A DNA stretch of 64,000 nucleotides, from the NCBI GenBank assembly GCA_001544595.2, contig FCOH02000001.1, positions 372,001-436,000 on the forward strand, given 5' to 3'. The notes below the pieces were generated by a model. The model did not search any database, was not told the origin of the DNA, and saw nothing but the letters and a program-made list of their open reading frames with translations. This stretch comes from Caballeronia peredens. GTDB taxonomy: Bacteria > Pseudomonadota > Gammaproteobacteria > Burkholderiales > Burkholderiaceae. This document shows, in pieces, positions 24,274 to 32,098 of this stretch. Numbering within the stretch: position 1 is the first letter of the stretch; each line of letters starts with the position of its first letter. A program made the translations under genes and the position numbers.

Positions 24274-25398
24274 ATGAAGAAGAACACGCTTGTAATAGGC
24301 GTGCTGGCGCTCGGCGCTGGCGCGGCGCACGCAGACGGCAGCGTCACGCTCTACGGCCTCATCGGCACCGGTCCCGCGTACGTCAACAACGTAAAGGGCA
24401 GTCATTTGTTCGAGTCCGCAAGCGGGCTGATTCAGGGAAACCGGTTCGGTTTCAGGGGGCGTGAAGATCTCGGCGGAGGCATGTCGGCCATCTTCACGCT
24501 GGAGAACGGCTTCGACGGAAACACGGGTGCGCTGGGACAAGGCGGGCGCATGTTCGGACGACAGGCTTTCGTGGGTCTTGCGACCGACCGCTACGGCAAG
24601 CTGACCCTGGGGCGTCAGTACGACACCAATTACGATTTCATGGCGGACACGGGTGCAGCCAAACTCTTCGGCGGCAACGGCGCGCATGTATCGGACAACG
24701 ACAACCTGTTCGGCACCGTTCGCTTTCAGAACTCGGTGAAGTACACGAGTCCGACCTGGGGCGGCTTCAGCTTTGCCGCCATGTACGCGATGAGCAACGC
24801 AGCCGGCGACTTCGCCGACAACCGCGCCTACAGCGCAACTGCCGCGTATCGCAACGGTAGTTTGAAACCTGCGGTCGGCTATCTGCAGATGAACCACCCG
24901 AACGCGACCGACAATCCCAACGGCGCCGCCGGCAGCGATTACCCCGCGCCGTTCAGCCTGTTCAAGACCAGCGCATCCGGGTCGCGAACGGCGCTGGTGG
25001 ATGAACAGCAGATCATCGCGGCAACTGCGTCGTACGCGATCGGGCCGACACAGGACAATCTGGTGTATTCGCACGTCAAGTACCGCTATTTCGACGGCAG
25101 CCATTTGCGTCTCGACAACGCCGAGCTGAACGGTACGTGGCGCATCACGCCGGACTTCTACACCGGCCTCGGATACATGTTCACGTTCGGACGCTACGAA
25201 GAGTTGAATCAGTCGCCGAAGTGGCATCAGGTCGATCTGGGCGTCGACTATCTGCTCTCGAAGCGGACAGACCTGTACGCGTTCGCGATCTATCAGCGCG
25301 CGGTCGGCTCAGCCAGCAACGCCGCAATCTTCTTCATGCAACCGTCGAGCACGAAATCACAGGTTGAAGTGTCCTTCGGCATTCGACATCTGTTCTGA
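24274..25398 (+). CDS. Outer-membrane general porin (Burkholderia type)
   Basis: Gram-negative porin of 374 residues. The signal peptide MKKNTLVIGVLALGAGAAHA is followed by DGSVTLYGLIGTG, the typical first strand of the OmpC/Omp32-like porins of this group. FGFRGREDLGGGMSAIFTLENGF and GRQAFVGLATDRYGKLTLGRQYD are family hallmarks (the first spans about 60-82). The protein ends in F (FGIRHLF), as needed for BAM-dependent assembly. As the last gene of the catabolic operon it should let the aromatic acid through the outer membrane. Confidence 0.93.
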   Translation: MKKNTLVIGVLALGAGAAHADGSVTLYGLIGTGPAYVNNVKGSHLFESASGLIQGNRFGFRGREDLGGGMSAIFTLENGFDGNTGALGQGGRMFGRQAFVGLATDRYGKLTLGRQYDTNYDFMADTGAAKLFGGNGAHVSDNDNLFGTVRFQNSVKYTSPTWGGFSFAAMYAMSNAAGDFADNRAYSATAAYRNGSLKPAVGYLQMNHPNATDNPNGAAGSDYPAPFSLFKTSASGSRTALVDEQQIIAATASYAIGPTQDNLVYSHVKYRYFDGSHLRLDNAELNGTWRITPDFYTGLGYMFTFGRYEELNQSPKWHQVDLGVDYLLSKRTDLYAFAIYQRAVGSASNAAIFFMQPSSTKSQVEVSFGIRHLF

Positions 25399-25417
25399 GA
25401 GAAAAGCCGTGACCGGC

Positions 25418-26773
25418 TCAACTGCTTGTCGAAACAGGTGAGCCGACGAACCGCGCCCGCGGACGGAGCACGGTGCCGTACATGCGTTGTTCCTGCACAT
25501 GGGCGAGCCAGCCGGCCACGCGTGCAAGCGCGGAAATTGCACCGCTCGTGCGCCGCGGCAGACCCATTGCGCGCGTGAGCACCACGGTTCCGAATTCCTG
25601 GCGCGGGAGCAGGCCATGCTCCTTCGCGATCTGATCCACGAACTGGTAGATCGCATTCATCTGCCGGCTGTTGTCCGTTCGGCGACGCGCGAGATCCAGC
25701 ATGTAGCGGGCGCGCGGGTCGCCTCTCGGATAGATCGGATGCCCGAAGCCGGGAACTGCGACGCCGCGTTCGAGCAGGGTATTGGCACGGCGCATGAGCG
25801 CCTGCATCGTGCTGCCGCTATCGAAGAATTCCTCGACGCGATCGTATAACTGGCCAGTCAGCGAGCCTGTGCTCGCGGCAATGCCGGATACGACACAGCG
25901 ATGCAGCGTGCATCCCGTCGATGCGGACACGCGGGCGGCGACAGTGGCGGGCGAGAGTTCGTGATCGGCGAGCAGGATCAGCAAGGCTTCGATCGACTCC
26001 CGGTTGATTTCAGTCGATTCGACAGCCAGCGCGGCGAGAATGCCTTGCGCGACGGACTGGCCCGCCTCCATCGGCTTGAAGTGGCTGCGGGGCGACATCA
26101 GTCCGCAGCATCCGACCAGCGTCTGGATGATATCGATTCCGGCAGTCGCCATGTCGAGGTCGACCGGCTCGCCTGCCGGCTTCTTGCCGCGGCGAAGGGC
26201 CGGTTGCATCCCGCCGCCGAGATGCAGCGTGATGATGGAGAACATGTCGAGCAGATTGCCGGGCTGCATGCGCCACGATGCTTCGATGAGTGCGTTGAGT
26301 TCCTGCCACGGCTTCCGCTTGGGCCATTCGAGTTCGAAGATGCTGTTGTTGAGCATGCCGGTCCACAGCAACTGCGCGACCGCCTCGAAAGGAATGCGTG
26401 CGCGCGCCAGGTCGGTAGCGAGTCTGCCGCGATAGCGCGGACCTTCCGGTGTGATCTCCGTCACCGAGGTGGGAATGATCGGCTCGCCGAAATTCATGGC
26501 CGACGCCGCGACCGCGCCATGTCCGTGCCGTGCCAGCGAGCGCGACTCTAGACGCTTGAGATCGTCGCGCCAATAGAGGCGCCCTTTGTGTCCCGTTTGT
26601 CCGATGCTTCGGATCAACCCACGGCTCACATAGGCATACAGGGTCTGTTGCCGCACGTTCAATATTTTCATTGCCTCAGCGGCGGTGACGTAATCCGCGT
26701 TGTCCGTCTGAACCGCTGCGTGTGCGTCTTTTGTTCTCCGCCGGGCGGGACTTTTTGCGATGACGTCGGCCAT
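25418..26773 (-). CDS. HTH-citrate synthase fusion, probable ligand-sensing regulator
   Basis: Protein of 451 residues. An N-terminal helix-turn-helix (YVTAAEAMKILNVRQQTLYA, about 28-47, MerR/excisionase-like) is joined to a citrate synthase fold (about 95-451). Gap-free alignment of the central segment (DHELS ... SGIAASTGSLTGQLY) with E. coli GltA puts T306 where catalytic H264 (GPAHGGAN) should be. D362 is replaced by E393 (QEFGTVV). H345 (GFGHPIY, = H305), DPRA, ARVAGW and LRPR, the oxaloacetate-binding arginines, are kept. The domain therefore probably binds a dicarboxylate or CoA ligand without catalysis. It converges on the operon it presumably controls, and its promoter shares that operon's palindrome. 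Start ATG 26773 is chosen from domain extent; the frame is open 25 codons further upstream. Confidence 0.85.
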   Translation of the reverse strand: MADVIAKSPARRRTKDAHAAVQTDNADYVTAAEAMKILNVRQQTLYAYVSRGLIRSIGQTGHKGRLYWRDDLKRLESRSLARHGHGAVAASAMNFGEPIIPTSVTEITPEGPRYRGRLATDLARARIPFEAVAQLLWTGMLNNSIFELEWPKRKPWQELNALIEASWRMQPGNLLDMFSIITLHLGGGMQPALRRGKKPAGEPVDLDMATAGIDIIQTLVGCCGLMSPRSHFKPMEAGQSVAQGILAALAVESTEINRESIEALLILLADHELSPATVAARVSASTGCTLHRCVVSGIAASTGSLTGQLYDRVEEFFDSGSTMQALMRRANTLLERGVAVPGFGHPIYPRGDPRARYMLDLARRRTDNSRQMNAIYQFVDQIAKEHGLLPRQEFGTVVLTRAMGLPRRTSGAISALARVAGWLAHVQEQRMYGTVLRPRARFVGSPVSTSS

Positions 26774-26790
26774 GTTGATTGCATATCGAT

Positions 26791-26805
26791 ATTGATCAAT
26801 GTGAA
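26791..26805. promoter_or_regulatory. Palindromic operator upstream of HTH-citrate synthase gene
   Basis: ATTGATCAAT (26791-26800) plus GTGAA differs by one base from the site at 12709-12723 in front of the aromatic operon. It lies 18 bases upstream of the regulator's start codon, with a CATGTTGAT half-match at 26771-26779 as at the other site. Autoregulation by the encoded HTH protein is the simple reading. Confidence 0.7.
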
Positions 26806-27039
26806 CTCTACGTCCACTCCGGGTTCGTGTCCACATGCCTGAATGCATGGCCTGCTTATGCCTCGCCGCCGCCCATTATTTGGCCTTTTTCACGACCGCA
26901 ACCAAGATTGCCTCCCGCAGACTTGGCGTCGCCTGCACGGTTCTGATCCGGCACACTTTCCTGCGCGCCGTTACGATTCATGCTCGGCCGCCGCGCGCCG
27001 CCTAGAATCATGCGAATCTTCGCTCTCACTGGGAACCTC

Positions 27040-27627
27040 ATGAGCCACTTCCTTCCCGTCAAGCTGGAACACGCCAGCCGACTCATCAATCATGGTCCGA
27101 CGGTGCTCGTCACGAGCGCGCACGGCGGACGCCGCAACGTCATGGCCGCAGCATGGTCAATGCCCGTCGAGTTCACGCCGCCGCGCATCGCCGTCGTGAT
27201 CGACAAGCGCACGTACACGCGCGAACTGGCCGCCGCGAGCGGGACGTTCGGCATCTGCGTGCCGGGCTACGCGATGATGGATCTGACCTACGCGGTCGGT
27301 TCGTCGAGCGGACGCGACGTCGACAAGTTCGACGCCTTCGGCATCGATACGGTGGAAGGTCCGGTGCTGAAGCTGCCGCTCATCGAGACGAATTGCGCCG
27401 CGTGGCTGGAGTGCAGGCTTATCGACGAAAAACATACGGAAGACGCTTACGACACTTGTTTTGCCGAAGTCGTCGCGGCCGCCGCCGATGCGCGCGTGTT
27501 CTCGAACGGCCACTGGACGCTCGACGACTCGAATCAGCCGCTGCATACGCTGCATCATCTGGGCGCGGGCAATTTCGCGCGCGCCTCGGCAATGGAGCAG
27601 GCCCGGCCGCCGAAGCGCGCCGTCTAA
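27040..27627 (+). CDS. Flavin reductase-like (FMN-binding split barrel) protein
   Basis: Protein of 195 residues of the flavin reductase / FMN-binding family. It shows GPTVLVTSAHGGRRNVMAAAWS (about residues 18-39; the N-V-M-A-A-A-W-S part contacts FMN phosphate), MPVEFTPPRIAVVID and GTFGICVPG. Such proteins reduce FMN or use bound flavin for small reductions. It lies outside the catabolic operon on the other side of the regulator, so a role in aromatic degradation is not evident. The ATG at 27040 fits the family N-terminus; the ribosome site is weak and in-frame ATGs at 26980 and 27010 exist. Confidence 0.85.
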   Translation: MSHFLPVKLEHASRLINHGPTVLVTSAHGGRRNVMAAAWSMPVEFTPPRIAVVIDKRTYTRELAAASGTFGICVPGYAMMDLTYAVGSSSGRDVDKFDAFGIDTVEGPVLKLPLIETNCAAWLECRLIDEKHTEDAYDTCFAEVVAAAADARVFSNGHWTLDDSNQPLHTLHHLGAGNFARASAMEQARPPKRAV

Positions 27628-27879
27628 AGCATCCGTTCAGCCCGCAAACGAAGGGCTAAAGATTCCCCTTTCCTGCGTCGATATAGAGAGACGTCGATCG
27701 CGAAAGTCCGACAGGCTATTCGCGGCGATACTTTCGATCCCGCGATCCGTCCCACGAAATCGGACGCGGGCGATAGATGGGCGAGAACGGTTCCCGTAAC
27801 GTTCGCTGCGGCGCGAATCACGCGTCGTGGAGCGAGCGCGTCGGGGACCGATCGCACCATCGGGGAACAGGGGTGCGGT

Positions 27880-28584
27880 ATGAAACAGCGTTTTTCGGTC
27901 TTGCGGTTTCTGGTTTATCTCGTCGGCTTTACGAGCCTGCTTTTGCTGAGGCTCGCCGTCTCGCCCAACGGGCAGAGCGGCATGACGGCGTATCTCGCCT
28001 GCGTGGCGGCGCTGGCGGCGGGATATATGGTTTATTACGCGTCGTCGGCAGGCTATCTGCGCAATCTGATGAGCGGCGTCGTTGTCTATCTGGCGCTTGC
28101 GGCCGTGGTGGCCGCGTGTCCGCCGTTCGTGCTTCTGCTCGCCTTCTGGACCCTCACCGGTCTCGTGAAGCAGCGGCGCGCGCTCCTGATGCACGCGCTC
28201 GCGAGCATCGCGCTCTTCGTCCTGATCTTCCCGATGCCGTTCGCGCAGCGCATCGGCATGCCCGGACTCGCGGGTGCGCCGGCGGTCCTCGCCTATCTGG
28301 GCTTCGCGATCGCGTGGTCCGCGTGGGCGTCGCGCATCCCGTTGCGGCTCGGCCTCTTCAAATTCGCGACGATGCTGCTCTCCGTCCCGTTGATCGCATC
28401 GTTCGTCGCGCTCGTCGGCGGCGGCATGCTGAGCCGTCCGGAGCGGCGTGTCCGCAATTCGTTGATGCGCGCCCGCAAGGCGCTGACGCCGGCGCTCGCG
28501 GATTCGCTGCCGGTTGCGCTGCCGATGGCCGTCGTCGCAGGAAGCGTCGCCGAGACCGCGCAGCCGATCTCCGTGGCGGAGTGA
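27880..28584 (+). CDS. Polytopic membrane protein of unknown function
   Basis: I do not recognise a family. The 234-residue protein has about six hydrophobic helices (for example LVYLVGFTSLLLLRLAV, VVVYLALAAVVAACPPFVLLL, MLLSVPLIASFVALVGGG). It ends in a basic stretch (RPERRVRNSLMRARK) and an alanine-rich tail. ATG 27880 is preceded by AGGGGTGCGGT. A 252-base gap separates it from the flavin reductase gene and 176 bases from the methyltransferase. Composition matches its neighbours. Confidence 0.65.
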   Translation: MKQRFSVLRFLVYLVGFTSLLLLRLAVSPNGQSGMTAYLACVAALAAGYMVYYASSAGYLRNLMSGVVVYLALAAVVAACPPFVLLLAFWTLTGLVKQRRALLMHALASIALFVLIFPMPFAQRIGMPGLAGAPAVLAYLGFAIAWSAWASRIPLRLGLFKFATMLLSVPLIASFVALVGGGMLSRPERRVRNSLMRARKALTPALADSLPVALPMAVVAGSVAETAQPISVAE

Positions 28585-28760
28585 TGCGCTTGCCGCCCGG
28601 CGCGGCTTGGAATTTTGCATTACGCACTTTGCATCCAAAATGCCACGCCGTTGCATCGAGGCGGAAGGCATCGTGGCCGAATTGTTCTGTGCGGCCCGGC
28701 GCTGTGATAAAAAAACGAACGACGATCACGCACAGCCCGCCAAACGGACCAGGAGACCCG

Positions 28761-29531
28761 ATGACTTCCCCCCGGCGCACGCACGAAGCCGAGCACGAAG
28801 CCCCGCACGAGCCGCTGACTGCCTACTATCCCGACGAAACGAAGCGGCGCGTCTGGCTGCGCGGCATCTTCGACCGCACCGCGTCCGACTACGACGCGAT
28901 CGAACGCGCGATGGCCTTCGGCTCCGGCCCGTGGTATCGCAATCGCGCGCTGCGCTCGGCGGGCCTCGCGCGCGGCATGCGTGTGCTCGATGTCGGCATG
29001 GGAACGGGTCTGGTCACGAAGGAAGCCGTCGCGATCACCGGCGACCCGGCGCTCGTCACGGGCGTCGATCCGAGTCCGGGCATGGTCGGGCAGGCGCATT
29101 TGCCGGCCGGCGTGGAAACGCGCATCGGCAGCGCGGAGAATCTGCCGTGCGACGCCGCCGCCTACGATTTCCTGAGCATGGGCTTCGCGCTGCGCCATGT
29201 CGGCGATCTCGCGAAAGTCTTCGATGAATACTTCCGCGTGCTCGCGCCCGGCGGGCGTCTCTGCGTGCTCGAAATCACGCGTCCCGGGCATGGCGCCGGG
29301 CTCGCCGCGCTGAAGTTCTACATGCGTGGCGTGGTGCCGCTGATCGCGCGTATCGTCGGAAAGAAAGAGGAGAGCGTCGAATTGATGCGCTATTACTGGG
29401 ACACGATCGAAGCCTGCGTGCCGCCCGACACCGTGCTCGCGGCGATCCGCCGCGCGGGTTTCGCCGACGTGCGCCGCGACGTCGAACTCGGCATCTTTTC
29501 CGCTTATTGCGCGACGAAGCCGGCAGCCTGA
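28761..29531 (+). CDS. Class I SAM-dependent methyltransferase (UbiE-like)
   Basis: Methyltransferase of 256 residues. Motif I is VLDVGMGTGLVTKEAV (about 75-90), the acidic SAM-ribose residue is in GVDPSPGM, and the UbiE-like FDEYFRVLAPGGRLCVLEI segment (about 155-173) follows. KKEESVELMRYYWDTIE resembles the C-terminal substrate lid of UbiE/COQ5. It is shorter than a canonical UbiE match would require for certainty, so the acceptor is not assigned. CCAGGAGACCCG precedes ATG 28761. Its 3' end overlaps the convergent dehydratase gene of the polyene cluster by 28 bases. Confidence 0.83.
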   Translation: MTSPRRTHEAEHEAPHEPLTAYYPDETKRRVWLRGIFDRTASDYDAIERAMAFGSGPWYRNRALRSAGLARGMRVLDVGMGTGLVTKEAVAITGDPALVTGVDPSPGMVGQAHLPAGVETRIGSAENLPCDAAAYDFLSMGFALRHVGDLAKVFDEYFRVLAPGGRLCVLEITRPGHGAGLAALKFYMRGVVPLIARIVGKKEESVELMRYYWDTIEACVPPDTVLAAIRRAGFADVRRDVELGIFSAYCATKPAA

Positions 29532-30001
29532 GCAGCGTCGAGAATCACGGCGGCGCGTCCGCTCAGCAGCAGGCGGCCCGTGCAGCGAACCTCGAAGCGA
29601 TAGAGCACCGTGTTGTCGTCGCCGCCGATGCGTTCGGCCTCGATTTCCAGCGGCGCGTCGAGCGTGTCGAGCCGTTCGATGTACGTTTGCACGCCGCGCA
29701 CGCTCGTCAGCATGCCCACGCGCGGACGCGCCCGATCGCCGGAGCCGCCGGAGCCCGAACCGGAGCCGACGAGCGCGCCGTGCGTCGCCATCGCCTGCGC
29801 AGCGTATTCGATTCCGCATACCGATGCGAGCCGCTCTTTCGAGCGGAGCGGATTATCGGCGGCCAGATGGCTCGTTGCCGTGCAGCGGATGCGCTCCGCA
29901 TCCCACGCGACGACGGCATCGAGCAGACACATTGCGCCGCCATGCGGAATGCGCGCGGCGATCCAGTCGCGGTCGAGAAACTGAGGCAACGTCGCGGTCA
30001 T
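29504..30001 (-). CDS. 3-hydroxyacyl-ACP dehydratase, ApeP-like
   Basis: Hotdog-fold dehydratase of 165 residues from the aryl-polyene type of fatty-acid-like synthase. PQFLDRDWIAARIPHGGAMCLLD (His in IPHGGAM, about residue 19) and GIEYAAQAMATHGAL (about 64-78) are typical of the 3-hydroxylacyl-ACP dehydratase family found in such clusters. A Gly/Ser stretch (GSGSGSGGSG) interrupts the middle of the domain and looks like a flexible loop insertion. ATG 30001 overlaps the stop of the ketosynthase gene (ATGA). It is the last gene of the minus-strand half of the cluster and ends inside the methyltransferase gene on the other strand. Confidence 0.83.
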   Translation of the reverse strand: MTATLPQFLDRDWIAARIPHGGAMCLLDAVVAWDAERIRCTATSHLAADNPLRSKERLASVCGIEYAAQAMATHGALVGSGSGSGGSGDRARPRVGMLTSVRGVQTYIERLDTLDAPLEIEAERIGGDDNTVLYRFEVRCTGRLLLSGRAAVILDAAQAAGFVAQ

Positions 30002-32013
30002 GACGGCTCGACATCCACGGCGAGCCGCGTGCCGTCGAGATAATCCAGCACCACGCCCGACGCCCGTTTGCACGCGATCGCTTCGAGCAAAGGCAGCGCG
30101 CGCGCCGCGGGATTCGACAGGCGCAGCGCTTCGAGAGCGGCATCGGCGAGGCTGAGCGCGGGGGCATCGGTGAGACGCGCCTCGATGCGCGCCAGCGTGC
30201 GCGCGCTTTTTTCGGGCGCGAGCACCAGTGCGACGCCGAAGGCATCGGCGATCGGGCGCACGCGGCGCAACGGCTCCGGATATTCCGTGTCGTAGGCGAC
30301 GAGCAGCGTCGCGACGCCATCGACGCTCACTTGCGCGAGGCTTTCCAGCAAGCCCGCCGCGAAGCTGCCGTCGTACGCGCACAGCACGTTCGATGCAGCC
30401 ATCGCGCGCGTCGCGATGCTCCAGTAGCCCGCGGGCGCGTTGTGAACCGAGTTGTGGAAGCGCGTCGGCGAGAGTTGCGGCTCGTCGCTCGCGAGCGTCT
30501 CGCAGATCGCATGGAAATTGCCGCCGTCGCCGCCCGACGCCGCGAACACGGACGCGAGCGTGGCGGCATCGCGGCCGCTCGCGGCGACCGCTTCGTGCGC
30601 GGCGGCGAGCGCGGCGCGCACCACCGGCCCGGTGCGGCGGCGCTCGGCGGAGGGCAGTCCGGCAGGCGCCGGCAGCACGGTCGGCACGGCTTCGCGGACG
30701 GCGCGCTGCGCGAGCACGTCCGCGGCGCGCGGCCAGTCGGCGAGCCCCGGCCCGATCACGCCGATGCCTTCGATATACGCGCGCAATGGAATCATGCCGA
30801 AGCCGCTCCTTGCGCCGCGCGTGCCGCGTCCGAAGACGAGACTGCAGTTCGTGCCGCCGAAACCGAACGAATTCGACAACACCGCGCGCAGCGGCGCGTG
30901 CCGCGTCGCGATCACGTAATCGAGCCCGAGCGCGGGGTCCGGCTCGGTCGCGTTGACGCCCGCCGGAATCATCTGATGTCTGAGCGCGAGCGCGGCGACC
31001 ACCGCTTCGAGCGCGCCCGCGGCGCCGAGCGTGTGGCCCGTCGCGCCTTTGGTCGAACTGCACGGCACGCGGTCGAAGACGCTCGTGAGCGCGCGGCTTT
31101 CGGCCGCGTCGTTGCTGGGCGTCGCCGTGCCGTGCAGATTCACGTAGCCGATGTCGCGCGCATCGAGTCCGGCGCTGGCGAGCGCCTGTTCCATCGCCAT
31201 GCGCGCGCCGAGTCCGTCCGGATGCGGCGACGACATGTGATGCGCATCGCTCGATTCGCCGATGCCCAGCAGCCGGATCGCGTCGTCGTCAGCCGTGTGT
31301 CCGGCCGTCTCGCGTTCGAGCAGCCCGAACGCCGCGGCCTCGCCGATCGAAATGCCGTCGCGATGCCGATCGAACGGCTTGCACGGCCCCGGCGCGAGCA
31401 GTTCGAGCGAATTGAAGCCGTAGAGCGTCGTGAGGCACAGCGTATCGACGCCGCCGACCACGGCCACGTCGATCAGGCCGGTTTCCAGCATGCGCCGCGC
31501 GGAGCCGAACACTTTCGCCCCCGACGAACACGCCGACGACACCGACACCGCCGGGCCGCGCAGCCCGAAATACGCGCGCACGAACGCGGCCAGCGAATAG
31601 GGATTGTGGGTTGTCGCGTAGTTGAAACCGGCGGGCAGCGCGCCGTTCGCCGGATCGCGCTGCCGATACGCGCGCTCCGTCTCCAGAATGCCCGCCGTGC
31701 TCGTGCCCATGAACACGCCGACGCGGTCCGCGCCATGGCGCGTGATCGCGTCGCGCACGCGCTGGTCGAAGCCGTCCTGCGTCATCGCCATTTGCGCGAG
31801 GCGGTTGTTGCGACAGTCGAATTCGGCGAGATCCGCCCGCACGGGCGCGTCCTCGATGCCGGCGACGCGGCCCGCGAACGTGCTCAGCGCGGCGCCTTCG
31901 AAGTCGCACGGCGCGAGTCCGCCGCGTCCTTCGGCGAGCGCGGCGAGCGTCGCGTCGAGACCGCGGCCCGCGCAGCTCGTGGCGGTGAAATGCGTAAACA
32001 GAAGAGGGTTCAC
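29998..32013 (-). CDS. Fused ketosynthase and chain-length-factor protein
   Basis: One uninterrupted frame of 671 residues. Residues 1 to about 395 form a FabF-like ketosynthase with the full triad: C162 (SSACSSG), H294 (LHGTATPS) and H327 (TGHTLG). From about residue 407 (MIPLRAYIEGIGVIGPG) it continues as a ketosynthase-like chain-length factor without the active-site Cys (SGGDGGNFHAICE). In aryl-polyene loci these are normally two genes. AGGAG stands 10 bases before the internal ATG at 30795, so a separate chain-length factor could also be made. I chose GTG 32013 as start (VNPLLFTHFTATSCAGRG, family N-terminus, GAGGA upstream); the frame runs open 32 codons further. Confidence 0.87.
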   Translation of the reverse strand: MNPLLFTHFTATSCAGRGLDATLAALAEGRGGLAPCDFEGAALSTFAGRVAGIEDAPVRADLAEFDCRNNRLAQMAMTQDGFDQRVRDAITRHGADRVGVFMGTSTAGILETERAYRQRDPANGALPAGFNYATTHNPYSLAAFVRAYFGLRGPAVSVSSACSSGAKVFGSARRMLETGLIDVAVVGGVDTLCLTTLYGFNSLELLAPGPCKPFDRHRDGISIGEAAAFGLLERETAGHTADDDAIRLLGIGESSDAHHMSSPHPDGLGARMAMEQALASAGLDARDIGYVNLHGTATPSNDAAESRALTSVFDRVPCSSTKGATGHTLGAAGALEAVVAALALRHQMIPAGVNATEPDPALGLDYVIATRHAPLRAVLSNSFGFGGTNCSLVFGRGTRGARSGFGMIPLRAYIEGIGVIGPGLADWPRAADVLAQRAVREAVPTVLPAPAGLPSAERRRTGPVVRAALAAAHEAVAASGRDAATLASVFAASGGDGGNFHAICETLASDEPQLSPTRFHNSVHNAPAGYWSIATRAMAASNVLCAYDGSFAAGLLESLAQVSVDGVATLLVAYDTEYPEPLRRVRPIADAFGVALVLAPEKSARTLARIEARLTDAPALSLADAALEALRLSNPAARALPLLEAIACKRASGVVLDYLDGTRLAVDVEPS

Positions 32014-32098
32014 TGCGGGCCGATCCTCAAGATCCGATGGCGTTCGAGATTCGATGAATTGTAACAAACGACGTGTTTCGGCCCGGACGCGCCCGGCC

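Noticed and set aside
30331..32064. 577-codon plus-strand frame opposite the ketosynthase gene
   Set aside because: Very Arg/Ala/His-rich, typical of antisense frames in high-GC genes; the other strand encodes a ketosynthase with all catalytic residues.
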